NCBI GenBank assembly: GCA_025399215.1
Contig: MU621140.1
Location: 1,169 to 65,168 of the forward strand
Direction of reading: 5' to 3'
Length of the DNA: 64,000 nucleotides
Source: Globomyces pollinis-pini
Lineage: Eukaryota; Chytridiomycota; Chytridiomycetes; Rhizophydiales; Globomycetaceae
Under the pieces are notes generated by a model that searched no databases, was not told the origin of the DNA, and saw only the letters and a program-made list of their open reading frames with translations. Shown here piece after piece: positions 25,361-35,797 of this stretch; positions within the stretch are counted from its first letter, which is position 1, and each line of letters begins with the position of its first letter. The position numbers were made by a program, and so were the translations under genes.

Positions 25361-26851
25361 ATGAGTACCTTATCAAAAATGACAAAATCAAAACCTGATT
25401 TCAAACCAATTAATCCAAAGATTAAGAATTTAAAGCCATTCAAAACTGGCGATATTAAGATTCTATTATTGGAAGGTCTGAATGCTACAGGCGTTAATAT
25501 CTTAAAAAATGCTGGTTATCAAGTAATATACTTGATTGCTTATTGATTATTAGGTTGAATGCCATGCTAAAGCTTTGGATATTGAGATCTTAAAAGAAAA
25601 AATCAAGGATGTTCATGCTATTGGAATAAGGTAAACCTACAAATAATTAACAATAAGATCTAAAACTAAATTAACAAAAGAAGTGTTGGAAGTTGCTGAA
25701 AAGTTAATGGTCGTTGGATGTTTCTGTATTGGTACCAATCAAGTGGACTTGAATTTCGCCGCTGAAAAGGGAATTTCAGTGTTCAATTCTCCATTCAGTA
25801 ACAGTAGAAGTGTTGCCGAAATGGTTATTGCTCAGATTATTGGACTCTCTAGACAGATTGGAGATAAAAACACAGATTTACATAAAGGAATTTGGAATAA
25901 TTATGCTAAAGATTGCCATGAAATTCGTGGGAAATCATTGGGTAAGTAGTTTTATACCTTCTGTATTGATAGTGCTTTATTATTTGATAATGACAAATGA
26001 CTGACTTTATAGGTATTATCGGATATGGTCATATTGGATCCCAATTATCGGTTATTGCAGATTCAATGGGAATGCAAGTTTACTTTTATGACACCCTTCA
26101 AACTATGCCTCTTGGTTCTGCAAAGTCGTTGAGTACATTGGAAGAGTTACTCAGTATTTGTAATTTTATTTCTTTGCATGTGCCAGAAACACCAGAAACT
26201 AAAAACATGATTGGACAAAAGCAATTTGCATTGATGAAGAAGGGAACTTATTTTATCAATGCTTCACGAGGAACAGTCGTGGACATTCCAGCATTAAAGG
26301 ATGCGTTAAAAAGTGGTCATTTGGCTGGAGCATGTGTGGATGTCTTCCCATCCGAACCAAAAGGAAATGGACCTGGGTTTGTAACAGACTTAATTGGTTG
26401 TCCAAACACAATCTTGACACCACATATTGGTAAACATGTTTTTATTCCTTACTTTTCAAAGGTGGATCTACTGAAGAAGCACAATCTTCTATTGGTATTG
26501 AAGTTGGTAATGCATTGGTCAAGTATATCAATAATGGTTCCACCCTTGGTTCCGTCAACTTTCCTGAAGTTGATATCCGAGCACCATCTGAAGACTCTCA
26601 TATTATTCGAATTATCAACATTCATCAAAATGTCCCTGGTACGAGTCCAATAATTAATTTTTATAGGTGTATTGCGACAAATCAATAAGATTTTATCAGA
26701 TTATAATATTGAAAAGCAAACTTGTGATTCTAAAGACGCAGTTGGTTACTTTATGGCAAATGTTGGTGTAGAAAATGAACAGGATATGGAAGCTATAAAT
26801 TTAGCATTACAATCAATTCCAGAAAACATCTTTACGCGTGTGTTATACTAA
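25361..26851 (+). CDS. SER3: D-3-phosphoglycerate dehydrogenase
   Basis: First enzyme of serine biosynthesis, oxidising 3-phosphoglycerate with NAD. Spliced order: KILLLEGLNATGVNILKNAG; HAIGIRSKTKLTKEVL; VGCFCIGTNQVDLNFAAEKG; FNSPFSNSRSVAEMVIAQII; then, across an intron, the NAD fold IIGYGHIGSQLSVIADSMGM (GxGxxG). NASRGTVVD supplies the catalytic Arg loop, ACVDVFPSEP the Glu region, and TPHIGGSTEEAQ the catalytic His. The C-terminal ACT domain carries HQNVPGVLRQINKILSDYNI. At least five short introns. The ATG at 25361 is chosen because MSTLSKMTKS fits fungal homologues; the in-frame ATG at 25316 would add 15 residues containing the palindrome. SER3 and SER33 are yeast paralogues; only one gene is seen here. 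Confidence 0.93.
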
Positions 26852-27006
26852 TAATATACCTTCAATTTCTTATTCCATTCATAACTGAAATATTCATTTT
26901 GCAGATTTTATTAACATTAAATGAATCTACTGAGCAAAAGATTTTAAATTTTGAATGTATGAATCATTAAAACTAGTCAAGAGAACAGATTGAAAATCCA
27001 ATAAAT

Positions 27007-27787
27007 TTACTTCAATTGAAACTGGGGAATCCAATGGTGTTTGTTTTTTGTGATTTGATCTATCAATAAAGAACTCATCATCATCGATTTTCTTATTGTA
27101 AGATAATACTGTGAATGATTTTGGGCCAATTCAACCATTTGACTTGGTTTTTCCAATCTGATCTAAACAAATCCTAGATTACCTTTTAAACTCCAAATCA
27201 ATTTCATTATAATACAATATAAGATGATATGTTATTCTAAAAGTTAGGTTTGGATTGTGTACGTGTCCATCTGCACAGAGATTGTTTTCTTTAACAATCC
27301 ATTCTTCTTTACCATATAAGTTCCCTAAGATGAAAATATGAATTGATCACTTTGCTGGTAATGGTAGCAGATTGACCACTGGCATGTAATGTATCCTTAA
27401 ACTCTTTGGATTTATGATGAGCAGAAGGTGACAATTTAGCATCAATTTCTTTATATAATAAGAAATTTCCAAGAATCCTTGAAGGACCCCATTGTCGACC
27501 GTCAGTCCTACCATCAAGTTGCTTGCGCATCTTACCATCTCTGAATACCCGATGAATCATTAAAAATGTAACAATAACCAGATTGAATCCGTTCCTATTG
27601 ATTAATTGAATTGCTTACTCGTTCTTGTCTATTTAATCGTCGCTTACAGATATTGATGATGCCTAATCTGGCTGCTTCAATAAGCAATACCGCATCATTT
27701 GGAGTTTCAACATATCCTAAATTTTAAGGTTTCACAACGTGTACCAAGGAATGATGGATTCACTAGCTCAATTGGATCTAATCCCAT
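27007..27787 (-). CDS. WOPR (Gti1/Pac2/Wor1) transcription factor
   Basis: Fungus-specific DNA-binding family controlling morphology and sporulation. Start at 27787: MGLDPIELVNPSFL, then a 28-nt intron. WOPR part A reads GYVETPNDAVLLIEAARLGI, RRLNRQERERIQSGYCYIF, GIQRWTDGRQWGPSRILGNF and LLYKEI; a 27-nt intron within RW and a 24-nt one after QER are needed to restore it. Part B reads GTYMVKKEWIV, HLILYYNEIDLEFK and LEKPSQMVELA. The protein seems little more than the domain; fungal relatives usually have long Gln-rich tails. The 3' end is uncertain: the contiguous frame stops at 27007, while another frame with better composition (KKIDDDEFFIDRS to LKSFAQ) reaches 26927, and I could not find a splice that joins them. 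WOPR residues themselves are convincing. Confidence 0.82.
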
Positions 27788-28007
27788 AATTTATAAAGTT
27801 TTAAATTAGGTTTATAATAATATCCAAATAAAACAAAGTTCCTAAAACTCACACCGTCATGATCGCGAACGTAAACTTCATTAAACCCACACGATATCGA
27901 ATTCTATCTCACAATACTTTCAAAGGTACTTGTGATTCATTTCAATTAGAATCTGTTCACTTTTTACATTTTTTTTACATTTTCAAGGAGGAATTGATAC
28001 TGATCCA

Positions 28008-29987
28008 ATGGTGTCACTTGTAGATTTCAAAGGAATGGAAATAGACGCATTAGCTTCTTATGCCAAAGAGTTGGGATTGGATTCAGTTGGTCCAAAATCA
28101 GTAGTTCTGGATCGTATTCAAAGACATTTGAAAATACAAGGAAAATTATCCTCAACTCAGAAACCAAAGAAACGATCCAAAAAGAAAAAACGAACAGAGA
28201 TTAAACCAGTCAATGATGAGGAAGTAGATGAACCTGTAGATGGACCAGTGACAAATGATGTTGTCATTGTACCAGAGACTTTGGCAGTAAAGGGTCATTT
28301 TCAAGAATTTGCTGATGTTTTTGCTAAATTTAACGAATTATCTCAACGTAAAGCTGAAAAAGATGAAGATGAACAACGATTGGTAGAAGATTACGATGAG
28401 GAAGAAGAAATGTTGCCTGATCTTGGTACGTTCCATTCTATAATCCATAGAACAAATTCGACAAAGCAAAAAGAAATTGAAAAAGCTCAATAGACTTTCA
28501 GTTGCACAGTTGAAAAATCTCGTAAAGAAACCTGAAGTGGTTGAGGTATATATAAAAAAGTTTTAACAAAAATAGTGGGTTGATGTAACATCCTCTGACC
28601 CATTGTTACTTGTTCAATTAAAATCTTGTCGAAATACTGTTCCAGTCCCTGTACATTGGTCCCAAAAAAGGAAATATCTCCAGGGTAAACGAGGAGTTGA
28701 GAAACCACCTTTTGAACTACCAGGTTTTTTGAATCATAATTTAATATGATAGGTAAACTATTCAGCCACTAACAAGCTGGGAAGAATATATTAAAGCTAC
28801 TGGAATCATGCAACTTCGACAATCCTCTGAAGCACCAAGGAGTCTTCAAGGAAAGGCTCGATTAAGGAATAACCCCAAACTTGGAAAATTAGATATTGAT
28901 TATCAGAAGTAATGGTGTTTAGGTGATATTGATTGATAGATTACATGATGCCTTTTTCAGATACCAAACCAAACCAATGTTTTCCTCTCATGGGGACATT
29001 TATTTCGAAGGAAAGGAATTCGAAACTAACTTGAGAATGCGAAAACCTGGTGTTGTTAGTGAAGAGTAATCATTATTTACTCTCATCAACTAGATTGAAA
29101 ATCGCGTTGAATATTCCACCATTAGCACCTCCACCTTGGTTAATCAACATGCAGCGATATGGACCACCACCTTCGTATCCTCAACTTAAGGTTCCTGGGC
29201 TTAATGCACCGATTCCAGAAGGTGCGCAGTGGGGATTCCATCCAGGTACACTTTTGAGTTTATTTAATTGTAGGTGGTTGGGGTAAACCTCCTTGTGATG
29301 AGAATAATAGACCGTTATATGGAGATGTATTCGGCTCTCATACTCCTGCTGTATCTATGGAGGTATTAATCATTCTTTAACATTTTAGTTCGTAGCACCG
29401 ATTGAAGCAGAGCTTTGGGGAGAACTGGATGAAGAGGAAGAAGAAGAGGAAGAGGAAGAAGATGAAGAAGAAGACGAAGATGAAGAGGCAGCAGGGGAAG
29501 AAGAGTCTGTTTCAGGGTTGGAAACTCCTTCTGGTTATGCGTCATCTGTACCTTCTGGTATCGTGACCCCAGATCACATTGAATTGCGAAAACAACCAAG
29601 TCAACCAAAACGAAGGTAAGTACCCGCTTGCTCAACTTTAGTGAGGAAAAATCCGATAAGCAATTATATACTGTACTATCACAACAAGAAACCAAAACAG
29701 GAAAAGACTTTATGGGTTCCAGTCACACCTATTCCATCCCTGGCCGAACCGATAAGTTAGGATTAGCACCAAAAAAGGTGGATGTTGCTTTCAACCCAGA
29801 TGAATTGGAGAATATGGATTCGGAAACATTAAAGAGGAAGTTTAATGCAGAAATTGAAACTTCAACAGCTCATGTTCCTAAAGAAAACTTTAGTGATATG
29901 GTTGATGAGCATATCCAAAAGCAAGCTAGTAAACGTACCAAAAAAGATAGTGGTAGTGGTAAAAAGCATAAAGATTTTAAGTTTTAA
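28008..29987 (+). CDS. CUS1: Splicing factor SF3B2 / SAP145 / Cus1
   Basis: U2 snRNP SF3b subunit that contacts intron near the branch site. An N-terminal SAP-like domain (FKGMEIDALASYAKELGLDS) is followed by a Lys-rich linker. The conserved core comes next: LSVAQLKNLVKKPEVVEWVD, SCRNTVPVPVHWSQKRKYL, QGKRGVEKPPFELP, KLGKLDIDYQK, FEGKEFETNLR-like residues, PPPWLINMQRYGPPPSYPQL and GGWGKPP. A long poly-Glu/Asp run (about 29420-29500) precedes LETPSGYASS. The end carries TGKDFMGSSHTYSIPG, ENFSDMVDEHIQKQASKR and KKHKDFKF, as in animal SF3B2. About seven short introns. An upstream exon from 27859 could be joined in frame to give a basic N-terminal extension, but 28008 is preferred. Stop 29987. Confidence 0.92.
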
Positions 29988-30041
29988 AATGATTGTATTA
30001 TTATTTTTTAAGTGTGTGAATAATTACTGATTTTTCCAATC

Positions 30042-31325
30042 ATATAACTCTAGTTTGTTTCTGTTGATTGATCAATGCTTCATATACCATAAACATGATC
30101 ATACTCTGACTTCCCGTCCAAAACATTCTTACTGTACTTTAAGAATGATTACAATTACCACCAATACCAGAAAATAAGCCTTTAATTCCCGAAGTTTTCC
30201 GTATTCCCCTCAAAGCGGAATAGATACCACTATACGAGACACCGGTAGCTTTTGGGGCGGGGATTGATATATCACCCTTTGTATCCAAAAAAGTACCACG
30301 AGGTACACTACGTTTCTGAGTTTGTAAATATGCTACATGATTAAAAGTTTAAAGATTACCTAAGTATGAATGAACAACGAAAAACTTTTAATGACATCTA
30401 ATGGTGTAGTTATCCCCCCAGCAATGGCACCAGCCGTCCCACCTGATAAACAATCATGAAATATTGTTAATTCCGATTGATTGTTCTGATTGGAATGTCG
30501 AAGAAAGAAAGATTTCATTGTTTCATAAATTGTAAATTGTATAGCTAACAATTAGATTTTTAAAAATAACAAAAGAGTTACCTGAAAATGGAACATCTCT
30601 TAATAATGTTGCACTCCAACCATAATATAAACCAAACAATCCTCTTTTTTGATAAATCTGATGTTGAGGGGTTGAATAAAGAAATACCTGTTGAAAAGCG
30701 TGATAGGTATTTTTATAATTGTGTGCTGATAAACTATGTGGATTATTATACTTTCCTTGTAATTGTAATCTTGTTTTGATCACCTAAAATGATTTAATTT
30801 TGGAATGGTTCAAACTTCAGATGGTACATAAAATATACTTGCTGCTAAATCTGCTACACCACCTTCATGGTTAGTGTGATTTTTAAATTGATACCAGAGA
30901 TAAAATATCCGATCGAGGGATTGATATCGCATTCGATAAGTTCTCGTTTGAGGATTTCATAGATTCCAAAGTAAGTTGTTGTTGATACAATGGAACCCAA
31001 CCTATCATCAATATGATAGAATGATACACTGCAGCGTTAAATCCACCAAAGAATCCCCTAAATCCTTCTTCTTTTGCAATGAGTTGAAAACTGTTTAGAA
31101 TTCCATTATATTTATTTGAATGTGTTGTTAATTGACCTTGCATTCTTGTCTTTAAGGTATCCAAACTATAGTGATGAATATTGAATTGAGTTGAATACCT
31201 ATCTATGAATCTAACAATTAACAATGATTGTCTCACATAAATGGTTCAACCTAACATTAATCATCTACGATAAACCTATGAAGAAATGCATCTGCAGAGG
31301 ATCCACCAATACCTCCTGCAATCAT
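30042..31325 (-). CDS. Mitochondrial carrier, yeast Mme1 (YMR166C) type
   Basis: SLC25-type inner-membrane transporter. Three repeats are visible: MIAGGIGGSSADAFLHSLDT LKTRMQGQ; EVIKTRLQLQGKYNNPHS-like text with RGLFGLYYGWSATLLRDVPF; and SGGTAGAIAGGITTPLDVIK with GLFSGIGVRMFWTGSQS. The HSLDTLKTRMQG and LKTRLQLQG(R/K)(F/Y)NNP signatures closely resemble yeast YMR166C, reported as a mitochondrial Mg2+ exporter. The last exon, reached through a 27-nt intron, restores the carrier C-terminus and a stop at 30042. The start at 31325 is the first in-frame Met of repeat 1; one more 5' exon probably exists, since homologues have an N-terminal extension. Intron 1 is about 110 nt, long for this locus. 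Tail-to-tail with CUS1, 54 bp apart. Confidence 0.82.
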
Positions 31326-31623
31326 ACTCTACAATTAAAATCCATACAAATTGTTGGTACATGTAGGATTGGAGGCCTATCAATGTTTGTCATTAATTTT
31401 TACAAAGAAAATCTTGAACCATTCCGAAAGCGTTCCGAGGGTAATTCAATTTGAAGTGGAAGTTGATAAGTGAAGAGTTTATTTTAGTAGCAGATAGCAA
31501 TCGAGATTCATATTGGTAATACAAACCATCAGATTCATTTATGCAATTTCAGATTCCGTGGTAGAGAGAATTACTATAAATGTAATGGAAAACAGTATAT
31601 TAGGTACAAACATGAAAATAAAA

Positions 31624-32425
31624 CTATTTTGCTTCTTTCTTTGCAGCAATCTTCAACTTGAAGTAGTCTTTGTGAAGGCCACATTCCGTCTTTTCTTGGC
31701 CTTTCCATCTACCTGCTCGTTCATCTTCTCCCTCTGCAATGGGTTGTGTAGAATGGTAGTCACCTACTGATTTATAGCCTTTATCAAGTAATTCGTTGTA
31801 TGGCACTTGTTCACGACTGATGAAATCCCAAACAGTGTCATAATCCCAATATGCAAGAACATTTATCTTGATTAGAGGAGGTGATATAGAGTTGTCCAAT
31901 TCTAGTACTTTTAGAGTTGACCTATCAGCACCCTGTGAACGACGTCTTCCAGTGAATACTGCTCTAGCATTTAATTCAGTATAAGCGCGATGTGCAGGTT
32001 CAGCTTTCACAACGTAATCTAAGAATATAAATCAAATCGAATTGATACCATATAAATCAGCATTAGTTTCCCATAATTTTTCACCATGAGTTGCAATGAA
32101 TTCTTCTCTTGTGTTACAACCGTTTGGTTTGTATACGTGTATATCTGCATTATACTTTTCAATAGCTTTTGATTTAAGTTTCAGGGTTTCATCAAAATCT
32201 AGAAATAAGAAAGTATAGTAGTTTACTATGTAGAGTATCGATGAATATGATAGGTACTTGATGGTTTGATATTTGATGATTGATATGCATGATAGCCATT
32301 CCAGTGATACCGAAAGAAGTAGTTTGATATAAACCAACAGGGAAAGTATTTATTGCCCATTGAATGATTTCTTTAGGAGTTTTTTCAGCTAATTTTTGAT
32401 TCCAATCATCAATATTTAAAGTCAT
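31624..32425 (-). CDS. MET16: Phosphoadenylyl-sulfate (PAPS) reductase
   Basis: Reduces PAPS to sulfite with thioredoxin in sulfate assimilation. Exon 1 (from 32425) reads MTLNIDDWNQKLAEKTPKEI, then the PP-loop region TTSFGITGMAIMHI and VPIIFIDTLH. A 28-nt intron restores HNFDETLKLKSKAIEKYN. Later segments are NGCNTREEFIATHGEKLW, AVFTGRRRSQGADR (PAPS-binding basic motif), YWDYDTVWDFISREQVPYN and DYHSTQPIAEGEDERAGRW. The catalytic cysteine motif KTECGLHKDYF is intact near the C-terminus. Only one such Cys motif is present, so it is the thioredoxin-dependent fungal type. Head-to-head with MET5, the next enzyme of the pathway. Confidence 0.95.
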
Positions 32426-32561
32426 TTTAAATTCTTTTATAATTAATTTTTGATTCTATTTAAAGATGTGAATGGAAAAAAGAAAGATGAATGATACCAT
32501 AAGATGAAATAATGGTGTGATTTTGATTTTGATGGAAAATTGAAAAGATGTTGTGGCGCAG
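32426..32561. promoter_or_regulatory. Shared MET16/MET5 promoter with tiny uORFs
   Basis: 136 bp between divergent start codons of two consecutive sulfate-reduction enzymes. On the MET5 side there are two very short upstream frames: 32532-32543 (MEN then stop) and 32548-32574 (eight codons then stop, overlapping the first MET5 ATG). A TTTTGATTTTGATGG repeat is present. No Cbf1-type CACGTG or Met31/32-type site was found. Confidence 0.55.
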
Positions 32562-35500
32562 ATGTCCTATTTAAAAAAGGACTTTAAAGACTTTATCATA
32601 AAAATGACCCACGAGACTGCATTGAAATTATTAAATGCAGTGTTCAAGAACGATTTAAAAATATTCTCTAACTCAGCTCCTGAAGTTGCTTTCGGAAATT
32701 ATATCGCTAATGTGCACCAATTACAAACTTTAATATCTACCGCTAATGATTTAAAAGACCACCCTTCTCTTTCAAATCAATTTAAAGAAAATTTATCTCT
32801 ATGGTTAAAAAACTCAAATAATGATCTAGCTACTAAATTAGAACAAGAAGCTAAAACCCTAGATCTAGCCATATTCCCAGTCTTTGTCAACTTTGCTCAT
32901 CTATTTCATTTAAAGTCAAACTGGTTAGTGGATGTCGATACCTTGCTGGAATTAGCAAGTACTACTATTCATACCATTCTCTCTTCAAATGAAAATATTA
33001 ACGTCTTGATTGTGGATCAAAAAACGTACACTTCACCAGATCAAACACCAGAACGCGACGCTGGTCTTTATGCAATGAATTACGGTAATGCCTATGTTGC
33101 TTCGATCTCCCCTTCCTATTCTTACTCTCAAGCCATTCAAGCAATTAAAGAAGCAAATGCATTTGCAGGTCCATCTATTGTTATTTTACATGCCCCAAAA
33201 GTTCAAAATGCAGATGCGCTCCAACTAGTCGCTGCCACTAAAAAGGCTATCGATTCATCGTATTTTACCCTGTATCGTTACACCCCTGGCGCAAGTGATG
33301 TTAAATCTCGTCTACTTTTAGACTCTAACAAACCTAAAATCACTTTAGAAAAGTTTCTGCAAAAAGAATCCAATTTGGCGCTTGTGATTAACACAAACGA
33401 ACCAAACATGCAAACGTTGGATCTGGAAACAGATCTCACAAACCAAGTCATCAATGAAGCTCATAATACCTTCAACAAACTCTACGGAAGTCTCAAGAAA
33501 AAGAAGCTATTGATTCTGTACGGATCTGATGGAGGGAACGGTGAAAGTTTAGCTAAACGAATTGGTTTGGAAGCCAAAGAAAAAGGTCTGTTCACAAAAA
33601 CTATGGCAATGGATAATTTTGTTTCTGAGGATTTAATCAATGAAGAGAATGTCCTTTTTGTAACATCTACTGCTGGGTAAACTATTCATCATTAATGACA
33701 TTAGACAAGGTGAATTTCCAGGTAATGCAAGAGAAACTTGGAAGTATTTGACGGGTTCGGATGTGGATTTATCCAAAGTCAACTATGCGGTGTTTGCTCT
33801 TGGTGACCGTCATTATTGGCCAAGACCAGAGGATGCCCATTACTTTGTCAAGGCTGGTAAAGATTTGGATGCTAGACTAGCGAAACTTGGGGCTAAACCA
33901 CTAGTCGAAATCGGTGTTGGAGATGATAGAGATCCTGATGGCTTTTATTCTGGTTTCAATGCTTGGGTACCAAACTTTTGGACCTCGCTAGGAGTGGAAG
34001 CAGAATCTATTGCGACCCAAACCAATGTACCATCTGACGATGCTATTAAAGCAGCCAGTAACTATTTACGGGGTACCATTGCTGAAGGGTTATTGGACAC
34101 ATCCACTGGAGCACTTGCAGAGTATGATACAAAATTAACAAAGTTTCATGGTATCTATCAACAAGATGATAGAGATATCCGTGAACATCGCGCATTAAAA
34201 GGATTAGAAAAGGCATTCTCTTTCATGATTCGTGTTAGAGTGCCAGGTGGACGTGCCACTCCAGCTCAATGGATCGCAATGGACGATATATCTGATAAAT
34301 GGGCCAATGGTACCATTAAGTTGACTACTCGTCAAGCCTTTCAATTTCATGGAATTCTCAAGAATGTTTTGAAACGTTCAATGCAAGATATTAACAAATC
34401 TCTGCTTGGTAAATTATTTAATGGATTCATTTTTAGATACTATTGCTGCATGTGGTGATGTCAATAGAAATGTGATGTGTAATCCAAACCCAGGAGATTC
34501 TGAAATCCACAAAATCGTCTTGGACTTTTCTAGTCGATTAAGTCAGCATTTGTTACCATCCACTGCTGCATATCACGAAATTTGGCTTGACAAGAAATTG
34601 GTTGCAGGTGGTGAAGAAGAACCACTCTATGGTAAAACCTATTTGCCTCGAAAGTTCAAAGTTGCTGTTGCAGTTCCTCCATCCAACGATGTTGATGTAC
34701 TTGCCCATGATTTAGGTTATATTGCTGTTATTGAAAATGGTGTGTTTATTGGATTTAATGTAACTGTTGGTGGTGGTATGGGTACTACTCATGGAAACAA
34801 AAAGACATTCCCACGATTAGCCGAACCTCTTTGCTTCTGTACTTTGGATCAAGCTATTGATATTGGTGAAAAGGTGATGTTGGTTCAACGTGATTATGGT
34901 GACCGTACCAATAGAAAGCATGCGCGATTAAAGTATACCATTGATGACCGTGGTCTGGACTGGTTCCGTGGAGAGGTTGAAAAACGAGTTGGTTACAAGT
35001 TGGAACCAGCTAAACCATACAAGTTCACTTCAAATGGTGATCGATATGGATGGAGTAAATCTACAAACGGAAAATGGTCTTTTACATTGTTTATACAAAA
35101 TGGTAGAGTAAAGGATACCAGCTCGTATCAACTCAAGACTGGGTTACGAGAAATTGCATTGGTTCACAAGGGCAACTTTGTACTAACACCAAACCAGCAT
35201 CTAGTGATTGCCGATATAGATGAAACCGACAAAGCAACCATTTCCGACTTGTTGGTGAAGTTTGGAATTGATAATAATGGATTATCTGGTTTAAGATTGA
35301 ACTCTATGGCATGTGTTGCACTTCCAACCTGTGCATTGGCTATGGCTGAAAGTGAACGATATTTGCCAAGTTTGGTTGGTAAAATCGAGACTTTGTTGGA
35401 AGAAAATGGGCTTCGGGAAGAATCTATCACTATTCGAATGACAGGGTGTCCTAATGGATGTGCTAGACCTTCAATTGCTGAAATAGCTTTCGTTGGAAAA

Positions 35501-35723
35501 GGTAATTTTTGATATTGTTAATCTATTAGCTCCCGGTGTATACAACATGTATCTTGGAGGAGGATTTGCAGGTGAAAGGCTCAATAAATTATACAAGGAA
35601 TCAATTGGAGAAGAAGAAATTCTTCAACAGTTGAATGTCTTGATTAAAGACTATGCTATTCACAGAATACCAGAAGAGCATTTCGGTGATTTTGTGGTTC
35701 GTACAGGTGTAGTTGCAGCATAA
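32562..35723 (+). CDS. MET5: Sulfite reductase beta subunit (hemoprotein)
   Basis: Reduces sulfite to sulfide. Domain order: a pyruvate-ferredoxin-oxidoreductase-like piece ([42 protein letters not shown]); a flavodoxin domain ([55 protein letters not shown]); and two nitrite/sulfite-reductase repeats ([63 protein letters not shown]). The siroheme/4Fe-4S cysteines are all present: CVALPTC and CPNGC. Introns include 33677-33704 (28 nt). About 1,025 residues, whereas yeast Met5 is about 1,440; roughly the first 440 residues of yeast Met5 have no counterpart. A second in-frame ATG at 32604 ([10 protein letters not shown]) is an equally good start. Confidence 0.95.
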
Positions 35724-35797
35724 TCAAAAATATAGTAAGCATTATAATAAAAGTCATTATTATTCCAAAGCATCAATTCTGTTGTACGTTTACTTTA

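Noticed and set aside
27859..28007. Upstream exon joining to SF3B2
   Set aside because: It can be spliced in frame but adds a basic leader that does not resemble SF3B2; kept only as an alternative start.
31224..31770. Plus-strand ORFs over the carrier 5' end and MET16 3' end
   Set aside because: They have no family resemblance and lie opposite recognisable carrier and PAPS reductase exons.
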